Shown here: positions 1 through 7,659 of the stretch, piece by piece
Numbering within the stretch: position 1 is the first letter of the stretch
Layout of the letters: every line of letters starts with the position of its first letter
Assembly: GCA_963170055.1 (NCBI GenBank)
Contig: CAUJGJ010000140.1
Coordinates: 466,784-476,783, forward strand
Source: Halisarca cf. caerulea
Taxonomy: Eukaryota > Porifera > Demospongiae > Chondrillida > Halisarcidae
Direction of reading: 5' to 3'
Length of the DNA stretch: 10,000 nucleotides
Program-made: the position numbers and the translations under genes
Notes under the pieces: model-generated
Seen by the model: only the letters and a program-made list of their open reading frames with translations
The model's database searches: none
Told to the model about the DNA's origin: nothing

Positions 1-15
1 ACACACACACACACA

Positions 16-80
<65 letters not shown>

Positions 81-129
81 ACACACACACACACACACAT
101 ACACATAGCTCCCAACCCAATACACACAC

Positions 130-201
<72 letters not shown>

Positions 202-210
202 ATATATACT
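1..210. repeat. (CA)n microsatellite with AT-rich tail
   Basis: Almost pure CA dinucleotide repeat from the window edge to about 192. It is broken near 107-120 by a short unique segment and by a few CATA interruptions, and ends in a TATATATAATATATA stretch at about 193-208. No coding content. It lies about 260 bases upstream of the first gene and may be shorter or longer in other individuals. Confidence 0.97.
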
Positions 211-467
211 GTCAAAACTGTTTACAACAACACCACTGGTTCCACTGTTTTGTGCTGTTATAACCAGTACATTTTGTACAGAGACCAGTGAAACAATTCG
301 CAGCATGCGTGTTGTTGTAGAGAGAGTGATGTTGTGTCCAGTGACTTTGTAAAGAGGTTTGACTGTACCCACACAGCCCCCCCCCCCCCCCCCCCCCCCA
401 CACACACACACCTCGTAGCCACATAAGGGTGATTACTGCACCCAATTAAAGGTAATAAACTGAAACC
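211..467. other. Upstream region of the zinc-finger/MULE gene with poly-C tract
   Basis: This stretch precedes the first ATG of the zinc-finger gene. It holds a 23-base C run (377-399) followed directly by a short (CA)n. A TAA at 456-458 lies in frame with the ATG at 468, so the reading frame does not extend further left without another splice. I see no clear TATA box other than the AT-rich block at 193-208. Whether this is promoter, 5' UTR or intron cannot be settled from sequence alone. Confidence 0.5.
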
Positions 468-3100
468 ATGCAGAGATGGCATAAAAGCTTGGTGATTCAC
501 TCACACTGCGAAGGAATGACCACCAGAATGTTCAAATGTCCACAGTGTGACAAGAATTATGAATCCAAGTCTGGTCTGTACAAGCACATGAACAGCAAGC
601 ATGAGAGTTCTAACAGAAAGGAAGGACAAATGATCTGCTTTGACTGCAACTCCTGGTATGTGATTATACTCAAGATGTTTTAAGTACAATGTATTGCTTA
701 TAAGGCTCCTCCATGTATTTGGATCAGTATACATGTTTTTAATTGTATCACTTCTACCCATTCTTTCTCCATGATATTATAATATATAGGTTTCACTCTA
801 TTTCGTCACTAATTTCACACAAGACGGATTTACATGGTCACAAGTTCACCATCTCCACCAGAAAATTCTTCAACTCCAAGGAGTTTACACAGTGGAAATC
901 AGATTTTGAGAAGACAACACTGTCATGCTTCACAGCTAACACCGGTTCTAAGATATCCCACTCTTCTGCAGAGCAAATCAGATATTATTACTGCAACCGT
1001 TCTGGCATATACAGTGACAAGGGAAAAGGTAAACGGCAAACAAAAGTTCAGGGAAGTTCCAAAATAGGCCATTACTGCACAGCCTATATCAAGACTCGTG
1101 AAGACTTGGATAGTGGAGAAATACAAGCAGAAGTGTGTGAAACACACCATGGACATCAACTTGAGCTGGGGCACTTGCGAATTTCACATGAAACAAGAAT
1201 GAACATAGCATCAATGCTGTTGCAAGGTGTTACAAGCAGAGGGGTCTTGGATGCAATCCGCAATGATAGTAACAGTGGCATTAGCAGGGATCATCTCATC
1301 ACATTGCAAGACATCAATAACATTGGGCGGCAATACAACATTCACGGTATACAGCGTCATGCAAACGACCAGACAAGTGTGGCCATTATTGTGGAAGAAC
1401 TGCGAGGAATGGAGTATGACCCAGTTTTACTCTTTAAAGCACAGGGCGTAGAGCAATCTGCACAACTTGACAACTTCGCTATTGGTGATTTTTCATTGGG
1501 GATCCAGACAATGTTCCAGAGGGATATGATGTGTAAATTTGGATCGGGTGCAGTGTGTATGGATTCAACCTTTGGAACCAACAGCTACGACTTTTATCTT
1601 ACAACTGTTTTAGTTGTAGATGAGTATGGTGAAGGCATACCAGTGGCTTGGCTCATCACCAACCGGGAGAACACAACCACTTTAACTCAGTTTCTAGAGT
1701 CTGTGAAGAAACAAACAGGTCCAATAGCACCAACCACATTCATGTCTGATGATGCTGAGCAATATTACACAGCGTGGGTTGGGGTATTCGGAAGGAATGA
1801 AACCGCTAAACTTCTTTGTTCTTGGCATGTGGACAGGGCATGGAAGAAGACTGTGCAAGAGACCATTTCTCAGGAAGACCGCACAACTGTCTATCATCAT
1901 CTAAGGATCTTGCTGGAGGAAACTGATGAAAGGGAATTCCGTAAGCGCTTACAAGAAGTGCTGTCATACCTCCAAGAGAAGGGGCATCAAAGGTTCCTTG
2001 ATTACTTCCAGCGGTACTATGTCCAAAGAACAAGCCAATGGGCATCATGCTATCGTCAGGGGAAACATGTAAACACCAATATGTACGTGGAATCTTTCCA
2101 TCGTCTGCTCAAAGTAGTGTATTTGGACTCAAAACAAAACCGCCGTGTTGATCACTTGATACACATCCTGCTGAAGATTGCAAGAGACAAGGTCTTTGAG
2201 CGAATGTTAAAAGTCGAGAAGGGCAAAAACACTCACAGACTGTGTGAGATTCACAAGCGACATGAAAAAGCAGTGCAGATGCTACAGCAAGGTGTGACAA
2301 TGACACCAGAAGTGTCTCAGGTGGAAGAAAATATTCAGACTTGGAAGGTCCAGGCAAACACAGGAAACCAAATTTTCTACACAGTCCAGCTAGAGATGGG
2401 GAGTAACTGTACCGATTGTATGACGAGTTGCAGTAAATGTTCAATCTGCCCACATCAGTGCACCTGTACTTGTTTGGATGCAACTGTGCACCACACTGTG
2501 TGCAAGCATGTTCATGCTGTAGCAATACAACATGTACAGAATGATACTTCCTCTGCAAGTGGGACAACAGAATCTGTTGCAATTGGTCATTCAGACAGAG
2601 TGTACTTTGAGGCCATACTGGGAATGGAAACAGAAGGGCAAAGTTTCAAATCGAGAGTAAGGTCACAGTTGAATACCCTGAGTGGTGTCCTAGAAAGCAC
2701 TGATGACGAGAGTATACTGAAATCAGTACACACACAATTAAAAAGTGTTATTGCCACTTTTTCAATACAGAATGCAGGGCAACAATTTAGTCCACCAACA
2801 AAAGCAGTAGCCCCAAATACAAAAATTATCAGCCAGCCAAGATTTCAATCTACTCGAAAGCAATCTTCCAGGCCATCGAAGGTAATGGGAAAGCCAACTG
2901 AAGAGCAAACTCATGAAATCAAAGCCAAGCTTAGAAAACAAGACATTGCGATGTGTGGAAAATGTTTTCGGGAATGTTCAGCAGAATTAGTGGACACAGA
3001 CCAATGGGTGGAATGTGAACACTGTGCATGTTGGTACCACCAGGCTTGTGTACAATTCAGTAGTTACATGAAAAATTTTACTTGTGACTCTTGCCAGTAA
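468..3100 (+). CDS. C2H2-MULE transposase-SWIM-PHD multi-zinc-finger protein (2 exons)
   Basis: Coding parts are 468-655 and 790-3100, giving about 832 residues; ATGs at 516 and 528 are alternative starts. Finger 1 (C24, C27, H40, H45) and finger 2 (C57, C60, H73, H78) are C-x2-C-x12-H-x4-H. Residues about 81-192 resemble the FAR1/WRKY-GCM1 zinc module that precedes many MULE domains (YYYC, C159, THHGH near 181-185). The MULE core follows: first Asp in CMDSTFG (D321), second in FMSDDAEQ (D383 or D384), the CSWHVDRAW C-x2-H motif (C406, H409), and candidate third acid E497 in NMYVESFHRLLK. A SWIM finger C-x-C...C-x-H lies at about 622-636. A C4-H-C3 PHD finger (C785, C788, C805, C808, H813, C816, C828, C831) ends the protein. 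All catalytic acids are present. It may be a transposase or a domesticated nuclear DNA/chromatin-binding protein. Family calls rest on motifs; biological function is unknown. Confidence 0.88.
656..789 (+). other. Intron of the zinc-finger/MULE gene
   Basis: A 134-base intron starts with the strong donor GTATGT (656-661) and ends with an AG at 788-789 after AT-rich sequence. Exon 1 ends with TG and exon 2 starts with G, forming a TGG Trp codon and keeping the downstream frame. Splicing restores a complete second C2H2 finger: C57 and C60 come from exon 1, H73 and H78 from exon 2. The unspliced frame of exon 1 runs into a stop at about 681-683. An ATG at 743, inside the intron, opens the same frame as exon 2 but would lose all of finger 1 and half of finger 2. 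Confidence 0.85.
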
Positions 3101-3420
3101 TCTTTGTAATGGTATGATACTAAGTCTTATGATTGGAGCATTTGATGTACATTGAAAATCACGTATAATATTATACTTGTAGTATGCATAATTTAGAGTA
3201 TGATCTTATAACAGTTGCATGAGTTTGTTCATATTATATAGACATGCATGTATATTATTATACTGACACATCTATACTATATGTCTGTTACCTCTATACC
3301 AAATAAATACACCCTCTACCTACCCGCTGCACCGCTATCACTGCTTCACTGCTTCACTACTATCACTGCTATCACTGCTATCACTGGTACCACAGGTACC
3401 ACTGCTACCAGTCTGTGTTG
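3101..3420 (+). other. 3' UTR / flank of the MULE gene with poly(A) signal and short repeat
   Basis: AT-rich sequence follows the TAA stop (3098-3100). A canonical AATAAA at 3302-3307, about 200 bases after the stop, is the best candidate polyadenylation signal. From about 3330 to 3410 there is a degenerate 9-base repeat based on TATCACTGC / TTCACTGC, plus a GGTACC-ACA-GGTACC inverted repeat at about 3386-3400. No open frame of note. Confidence 0.6.
3302..3307 (+). promoter_or_regulatory. Polyadenylation signal AATAAA
   Basis: Exact AATAAA hexamer about 200 bases downstream of the MULE-gene stop codon, in AT-rich sequence, on the coding strand. No other gene ends here. Confidence 0.6.
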
Positions 3421-3429
3421 AATACTTTA

Positions 3430-4661
3430 GCTTAGAAGACCAGGGAGAGCAAGAAGACCAAGAAGACCAGGAAGACCAACAAGACCAACAAGACCAACAA
3501 GACCAACAAGACCAACAAGACCAGGAAGACCAACAAGACCAACAAGACCAGGAAGACCAAGAAGACCAGGAAGACCAACGAGACCAATGAGACCAAGAAG
3601 ACTAGAAAGACCAACTAGACCAAGAAGACCAAGAAGACCAGGAATACCAACGAGACCAATGAGACCAAGAAGACCATGAAGACCAGGGAGACCAAGAAGA
3701 CCAGGAAGACCAACGAGACCAATGAGACCAAGAAGACCATGAAGACCAGGGAGACCAAGAAGACCAGGAAGACCAGGGAGACCAAGAAGACCAGGAAGAC
3801 CAACGAGACCAATGAGACCAAGAAGACCATGAAGACCAGGGAGACCAAGAAGACCAGGAAGACCAACGAGACCAATGAGACCAAGAAGACCATGAAGACC
3901 AGGGCGGAGACCATGAAGACCAGGGAGACCAAGAAGACCAGGAAGACCAGGGAGACCATGAAGACCAAGAAGACCATGAAGACCAGGGAGACCATGAAGA
4001 CCAGGGAGACCAAGAAGACCAAGAAGACCAAGAAGATCAGGGAGACCAAGAAGACCAATGAGACCAAGAAGACCAAGAAGACCAAGAAGACCAAGAAGAC
4101 CAGGAAGACCAACGAGACCAATGAGACCAAGAAGACCATGAAGACCAGGGAGACCATGAAGACCAGGGAGACCAAGAAGACCAAGAAGACCAAGAAGACC
4201 AGGAAGACCAACGAGACTAATGAGACCAAGAAGACCATGAAGACCAGGGAGACCATGAAGACCAGGGAGACCAAGAAGACCAAGAAGACCAAGAAGATCA
4301 GGGAGACCAAGAAGACCAATGAGACCAAGAAGACCAAGAAGACCAAGAAGACCAAGAAGACCAAGAAGACCAAGAAGACCAAGAATACCAGGAAGACCAA
4401 CGATACCAAGAAGACCAAGAAGACCAGGGAGACCAAGAAGACCAAGAAGACCAAGAAGACCAAGAAGACCAAGAAAACCAAGAAGACCAAGAATACCAGG
4501 AAGACCAACGAGACCAAGAAGACCAAGAAGACCAAGAGGACCAAGAAGACCAGGGAGACCAACAAGACCAGGAAGACCAATGAGACCAAGACACCATGAA
4601 GACCAGGGAGACCATGAAGACCAAAGAGACCCAGAAGACCAATGGAGACCAAGAAGACCAA
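3430..4661. repeat. 9-bp-unit minisatellite (AAGACCAAG / AAGACCAGG family)
   Basis: About 1.23 kb of tandem 9-mers of the form RAGACCAnn, with variants AAG, AGG, AAC, AAT, ATG and GGG in the last bases. A higher-order order of variants (AGG, AAC, AAT, AAG, ATG, GGG) recurs: the AACG variant starts at 3577, 3649, 3712, 3802, 3865, 4111 and 4210, mostly spaced by multiples of 9. A 3-base insertion near 3904 breaks the 9-base register but keeps the triplet frame. Because the unit is a multiple of three, long frames stay open on both strands: Lys-Thr-Arg-Glu-type peptides on plus, and Gly-Leu-X or Phe-Leu-Val peptides on minus. I read these as by-products of the repeat, not genes. The plus strand is strongly purine-rich and nearly free of T. 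Confidence 0.93.
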
Positions 4662-4695
4662 GAATCATACATGAATTATAATTCATGTATGATTC
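4662..4695. repeat. Perfect 34-bp palindrome
   Basis: GAATCATACATGAATTA (4662-4678) is followed immediately by its exact reverse complement (4679-4695), with no spacer. It abuts the right end of the 9-bp minisatellite. It could extrude as a cruciform. Origin is unknown; it may be the tip of a foldback element or a scar of repeat expansion. Confidence 0.95.
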
Positions 4696-5112
4696 CCCTA
4701 TGCCGGCCATTTTATTCTTTTGATTGCATCATACTTTGAATTATGAAGAAACTCCACTTCCTGGAGAATTCCTTTCTTTAATGGCTTGTGAGATCCTTCT
4801 GAGTGGCCATTTTGAGTCTGCGAATATCTGGACACGCCCATGGTGCGTCACGTGATAGCTAGAGTTTACCACGTGCTGCTGCAAGGGAAGGAATCACTAG
4901 CTGAGCAGAACGAGTGGAGGCGTATGTGGACCTACTCTGTAGTAGATAAGCAGTATAGAACATCTGTGGCTGAAGGTACAGACGGCGACTGTCAGGGACT
5001 TTGCTGGAGGAGTGCCGAAGGTCTTCCGAGTTTTACCAATCCGAGAGACGCGGCATACGTAGTAGACCCTTTATGGGGTCCGACTATGGTGGAATGGACC
5101 CGGCTTAGGTGA
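4696..5112 (+). promoter_or_regulatory. CpG-richer block with two CACGTG E-boxes; possible promoter or 5' exon
   Basis: This block contains visibly more CpG dinucleotides than the surrounding DNA. It has two exact CACGTG E-boxes (4849-4854, within TCACGTGA, and 4870-4875). GGCCATTTT occurs twice (near 4705 and 4806), resembling part of a YY1-type site. A 90-codon plus-strand frame runs from the ATG at 4840 to TGA at 5112. I do not recognise its peptide; its end, TTAG followed by GTGAAC, could be a splice donor. It lies upstream of, and in the same orientation as, the MAP4K exons, so it could be a transcription start region for that gene or another one. No MAP4K N-terminal residues are encoded here. 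Confidence 0.3.
4849..4875. promoter_or_regulatory. Paired CACGTG E-boxes
   Basis: Two exact CACGTG hexamers at 4849-4854 and 4870-4875, start to start 21 bases (two helical turns). The first lies in TCACGTGA, the form preferred by USF/MITF/TFE-type bHLH-Zip factors. Function is inferred from motif and spacing only. Confidence 0.35.
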
Positions 5113-5888
5113 ACGGTTTCACGAACATGCTGTATACTCCCTCCCCTTCCCAGGCTACCTCGTCAAAGATATAAATTTGTCGTTATGAGCTCGTGTACTT
5201 GTGTCCGAGGCACCATAGGCGGCCTTTCTATGTCCGAGATGCCACTCTACTGATGTCTGAGAGCACATTATTATGTCTGATTCCCCAGGGGCTGTGTATG
5301 TTATAATTTATATGTGAATGCACCACAATTATGTGACTGAAAGTCACACGTATCGTTGTGTGTACAGGGTTTGGAACCGTGGGTATGGTACCCCCTCCTC
5401 CTAAGCAGAAAGTTCCCCCCCCCCCCCCCCCCTGATATAATTATGTATGCACGTAGATATGTTAGCTCACTTACCAGTGTTCATCTAACAGTGTTTGCAT
5501 GTCACTACTGCTGACTGTCTTCATAGGGTCAGTGATAAGTGCTTCCTTCCTCCTCTTTTCCTGTACAAACAGTAACTGCGTACATGGCAGATCAAATGTA
5601 TAGCAGTCATGTACACACTTTCCTATTTGAATTCACTTTTAGTTACATTCTTATGTATTTTTACGTAGAACCATACCAGTATTGCGGGTTGTTGGGGATG
5701 AATTGTACAGATTATTCCACCCTTAAGACACATCATCTCCAGAGCATTCTGGACGTGAAGAAATTAAGTCAACACGTAATAATTGAACTGAGCCCATTGA
5801 TCTTTGGTTATGAGTATTAATTTTCTACGTACTTTCTGTATACTGTAGCAATGCACCAACTTAAGAACTAATAGTCCCACCTTTGATC
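5113..5888. other. Unassigned DNA with poly-C tract and short degenerate repeat
   Basis: No recognisable gene. Around 5200-5290 the motif TGTCCGAG / TGTCTGAG recurs about four times at 20-30-base spacing. A run of 18 C lies at 5415-5432. A plus-strand frame at 5539-5820 of 93 codons gives a peptide with no motif I recognise and no splice context that supports it. I looked for the missing MAP4K glycine-loop and Lys exons here and did not find them. Confidence 0.5.
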
Positions 5889-5892
5889 TCAC

Positions 5893-6155
5893 CTGTACAT
5901 GTTTATGTCTTTTTCCATACTCACAAACAGGCATTCATGGTAACCAAATACCTGTTGAGCTTCAGGGGTTGAGATCACAGTGAATTGCCTTAGTATTGAT
6001 TTGAGCTTAATGTAGGGATGTGACTCACATTGAGCTTGTTCCTTCTTGACCACTCCTCCACCATCTAGCAGTAGCACATGCAGTACTGTCTGGAGATGTT
6101 CTTCATGTGAGAAGTAGCTCCTGTGGTACCATTTGTATATTTCCTTTACTCACTT
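5893..6155 (-). CDS. Possible uncharacterised exon (minus strand)
   Basis: On the minus strand a frame is open from just after a TGA near 6155 down to about 5890, roughly 85 codons. It includes YKWYHRSYFSHEEHLQ and, near its end, FGYHECLFVSMEKDINMY. It stops in frame at TGA, but just before that, at 5893/5892, there is a strong splice donor CAG|GTGAG. An adjacent frame of about 75 codons is open further right (about 6115-6340), ending in a stop that overlaps this stretch, which would fit a frameshift or an intron. I do not recognise a family. It lies on the same strand as, and downstream of, the CXXC relic at 6551-6672, so both may come from one decayed gene or transposon. Confidence 0.25.
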
Positions 6156-6550
6156 CATCAGTGACGTGTGTGCCTGTCACAACACTGGTGGTGTCCTCCT
6201 CTGTTGCTGTCATACCGCGGAATGTCAGAACGGGTTTCTGTCTATTATTTGGTTTGTCATCTACACATGTTTTAGTACCAGTGGAAGGTGCTAGTGTGCA
6301 TTGTTGTACAGTAGAAGCAGTATCTCACACTTTAGTGTAAAACACCAACGTACATACATATCACCAATTCCAGTGTTTGGAGCAGGGTTGATTCTTCTGT
6401 CCGCCTCAAAGCCAACCTATGCACATGGGATACCACAGTTGCAGTAGTTGTCATACTCTAACCAGCTCATTATAATATGCACTGGTAGGACTGATATTCA
6501 GGCTCCTTCTGTGTCTCCATTGTGGAACCAGTTTTGCATGGATGTAGCGC

Positions 6551-6672
6551 TTAACACTGTTTTGCATTGCAAGCCTTCTCCAGTTCACCCTCTCCACCAA
6601 ACTTGGGTTTGTCCATGCAAACTTGCAGTGCCCACAGTCTGACTGGTAACACCCACAGCGAGCATTGCACCT
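6551..6672 (-). pseudogene. Frameshifted CXXC zinc-finger domain relic
   Basis: Two minus-strand frames together spell a CXXC-type DNA-binding finger, as in MBD1, CFP1, KDM2 and KMT2. Frame one (6672 down to 6619) reads RCNARCGCYQSDCGHCKF. Frame two (6619 down to 6551) reads CMDKPKFGGEGELEKACNAKQC and then a stop. The KFGG signature and the C-x4-C tail are intact. Joining needs one extra base at the T run around 6619-6621, so a 1-base deletion explains the break. The second Cys of the first C-x2-C-x2-C knuckle is Arg (CGC, one step from TGC). The family binds unmethylated CpG through two zinc ions; this copy should not fold normally. It could be an old gene copy, part of a transposon, or an assembly error at the T run. 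Confidence 0.6.
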
Positions 6673-6829
6673 TTGTTGGCGGTTTACTTTGGTGTCTGCG
6701 GGTACACATGTTGAAGGCCATCCTTGTGCGTGACCATGTGTTTGTTTACATATGAACTAACGATTTGTTTACATATACATATATTGTGTGTGTCAGGACA
6801 TATTTATTCATAAGTATGTCTGTTCTCAG
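6673..6829 (+). other. Intron end preceding the first visible MAP4K exon
   Basis: AT-rich sequence leading into a pyrimidine-rich acceptor (TCTGTTCTCAG, AG at 6828-6829). Two copies of TTTGTTTACATAT lie near 6740-6775. Earlier MAP4K exons, with the glycine-rich loop and the catalytic Lys, are not found upstream in this window, so the intron probably begins outside it or at an exon I could not identify. Confidence 0.4.
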
Positions 6830-6920
6830 GTGAGGACTTCAACATCATTCAACAGGAAATAGCTATACTCTCAGAATGCAAGCATCCCAACATAGTTGGC
6901 TACTATGGGAGTTATCTGAG
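6830..6920 (+). CDS. MAP4K3/5-like protein kinase, exon A (alphaC region)
   Basis: A 91-base internal exon, with acceptor CTCAG before 6830 and donor GTGAGG at 6921. It starts with two bases of a codon, then reads GAG GAC TTC, giving [20 protein letters not shown] and continuing IVGYYGSYL. This matches the alphaC helix and beta4 region of GCK-family kinases MAP4K3 and MAP4K5. The alphaC Glu that salt-bridges the catalytic Lys is the E in QQEI. The exon ends with AG, the first two bases of an Arg codon completed by the next exon. The protein would be a cytoplasmic Ser/Thr kinase acting upstream of JNK and nutrient (TORC1) signalling in known relatives; that role is by homology only. The gene is partial: only about 70 kinase residues lie in this window. 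Confidence 0.9.
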
Positions 6921-6936
6921 GTGAGGTCTGAGATGG

Positions 6937-7011
<75 letters not shown>

Positions 7012-7022
7012 TGTGTTTGTGT

Positions 7023-7102
<80 letters not shown>

Positions 7103-7132
7103 TGCATGCTAACTCTCTTGTACATACTTCAG
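6921..7132 (+). other. MAP4K intron filled by (GT)n
   Basis: A 212-base intron, donor GTGAGG and acceptor ATACTTCAG. About 160 of its bases (6939-7098) are GT dinucleotides with a few TTT and TAT interruptions. The GT tract begins only about 18 bases after the donor and ends about 34 bases before the acceptor, leaving little room for a normal branch-point region. Confidence 0.85.
6939..7098. repeat. (GT)n microsatellite
   Basis: About 160 bases of GT repeat with TTTGTG and TATG interruptions, wholly inside the first visible MAP4K intron. Cys-Val peptides in these frames are artefacts. Confidence 0.96.
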
Positions 7133-7197
7133 GCGTGACAAGTTGTGGATAGCCATGGAGTTTTGTGGAGGAGGTTCATTACAGGATATTTATCATG
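7133..7197 (+). CDS. MAP4K3/5-like protein kinase, exon B (hinge)
   Basis: A 65-base internal exon between acceptor TTCAG (7131-7132) and donor GTGAAT (7198). With AG from exon A it reads [20 protein letters not shown], then YH, and ends with the first base of a Val codon. The [14 protein letters not shown] motif, covering beta5, the hinge and alphaD, is a signature of MAP4K3/MAP4K5. The residue before MEFC is Ala where, as I recall, the human proteins have Cys. The phase matches both neighbouring exons exactly. Confidence 0.93.
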
Positions 7198-7365
7198 GTG
7201 AATATGTCTGTGTTGTTGTGTGGATGTTTAGTACGTAGGTATATGTACATGTGTGATCTTATATGTGCAGGGCTGCATACAGGATTCGGGGCTGTGGGGG
7301 ATTGAGCTTCCTAAAATCTTAAGGGGGCAAGTCAATATGGGAAAGTATAGGTGTACAGAGACTTG
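7198..7365 (+). other. Unique intronic sequence upstream of the G-run minisatellite
   Basis: Non-coding DNA between the exon B donor and the minisatellite, with a G-rich patch (GGGGCTGTGGGGG) near 7290. Nothing else is recognised. Confidence 0.5.
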
Positions 7366-7556
7366 TACTATAGTTAGCAGTGCTATGTGGGGGGGGGGGG
7401 GGGTACTATAGTTAGCAGTGCTATGTGGGGGGGGGGGGTACTATAGGTAGCAGTGCTATGTGGGGGAGGGGGTACTATAGGTAGCAGTGCTATGTGGAGG
7501 GGGGTACTATAGGTAGCAGTGCTATGTGGGGGGGGGGGGGTACTATAGGTAGCAGT
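7366..7556 (+). repeat. 32-38-bp minisatellite with poly-G runs
   Basis: Five units plus a partial sixth of TACTATAG(T/G)TAGCAGTGCTATGTG followed by a G run. Units start at 7366, 7404, 7439, 7473, 7505 and 7541. Length differences come from the G run, which reaches 15 G at 7389-7403 and is broken by an A in the third and fourth units. It lies wholly inside a MAP4K intron on the sense strand, so the transcript would carry several G runs able to form G-quadruplexes. Confidence 0.93.
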
Positions 7557-7557
7557 T

Positions 7558-7580
7558 CACACACACACATACACACACAC

Positions 7581-7640
<60 letters not shown>
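7558..7640 (+). repeat. (CA)n microsatellite
   Basis: Nearly pure CA repeat with one CATA and one CG interruption, ending about 19 bases before the exon C acceptor. In the transcript it is complementary to the (GT)n tracts in the introns on either side. Confidence 0.96.
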
Positions 7641-7643
<3 letters not shown>

Positions 7644-7659
7644 CCCTATCCTTCCACAG

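Larger units (their letters stand above)
7198..7659 (+). other. MAP4K intron with G-run minisatellite and (CA)n
   Basis: A 462-base intron, donor GTGAAT and acceptor CTTCCACAG. It contains a poly-G minisatellite (7366-7556) followed directly by (CA)n (7558-7640), which runs up to the polypyrimidine tract just before the exon. Confidence 0.85.

Noticed and set aside
2109..2582. 157-codon minus-strand frame inside the MULE gene
   Set aside because: Antisense shadow of the well-supported coding strand, overlapping the SWIM finger region.
211..3420. Long TIR pair delimiting the MULE gene
   Set aside because: Only short chance inverted repeats, such as a CACTGGT/ACCAGTG pair near 232-290, were seen.
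3427..4710. Collagen-like Gly-Leu-X protein on the minus strand
   Set aside because: Long open frames exist on both strands because the unit is 9 bases. Codon variety reflects only the repeat. Kept as a finding to test, not as a gene.
5539..5820. 93-codon plus-strand frame
   Set aside because: No family motif, no clear start context or splice signals; hydrophobic and Tyr-rich by AT composition.
4760..6829. Missing N-terminal MAP4K exons (glycine loop, catalytic Lys)
   Set aside because: I searched for GTYGDVYKAR-like and AAIKVIKLE-like coding on the plus strand and found nothing convincing.
6871..7152. Several Cys-Val and His-Thr repeat reading frames on both strands
   Set aside because: Pure products of (GT)n in a spliced-out intron; no protein-like composition.
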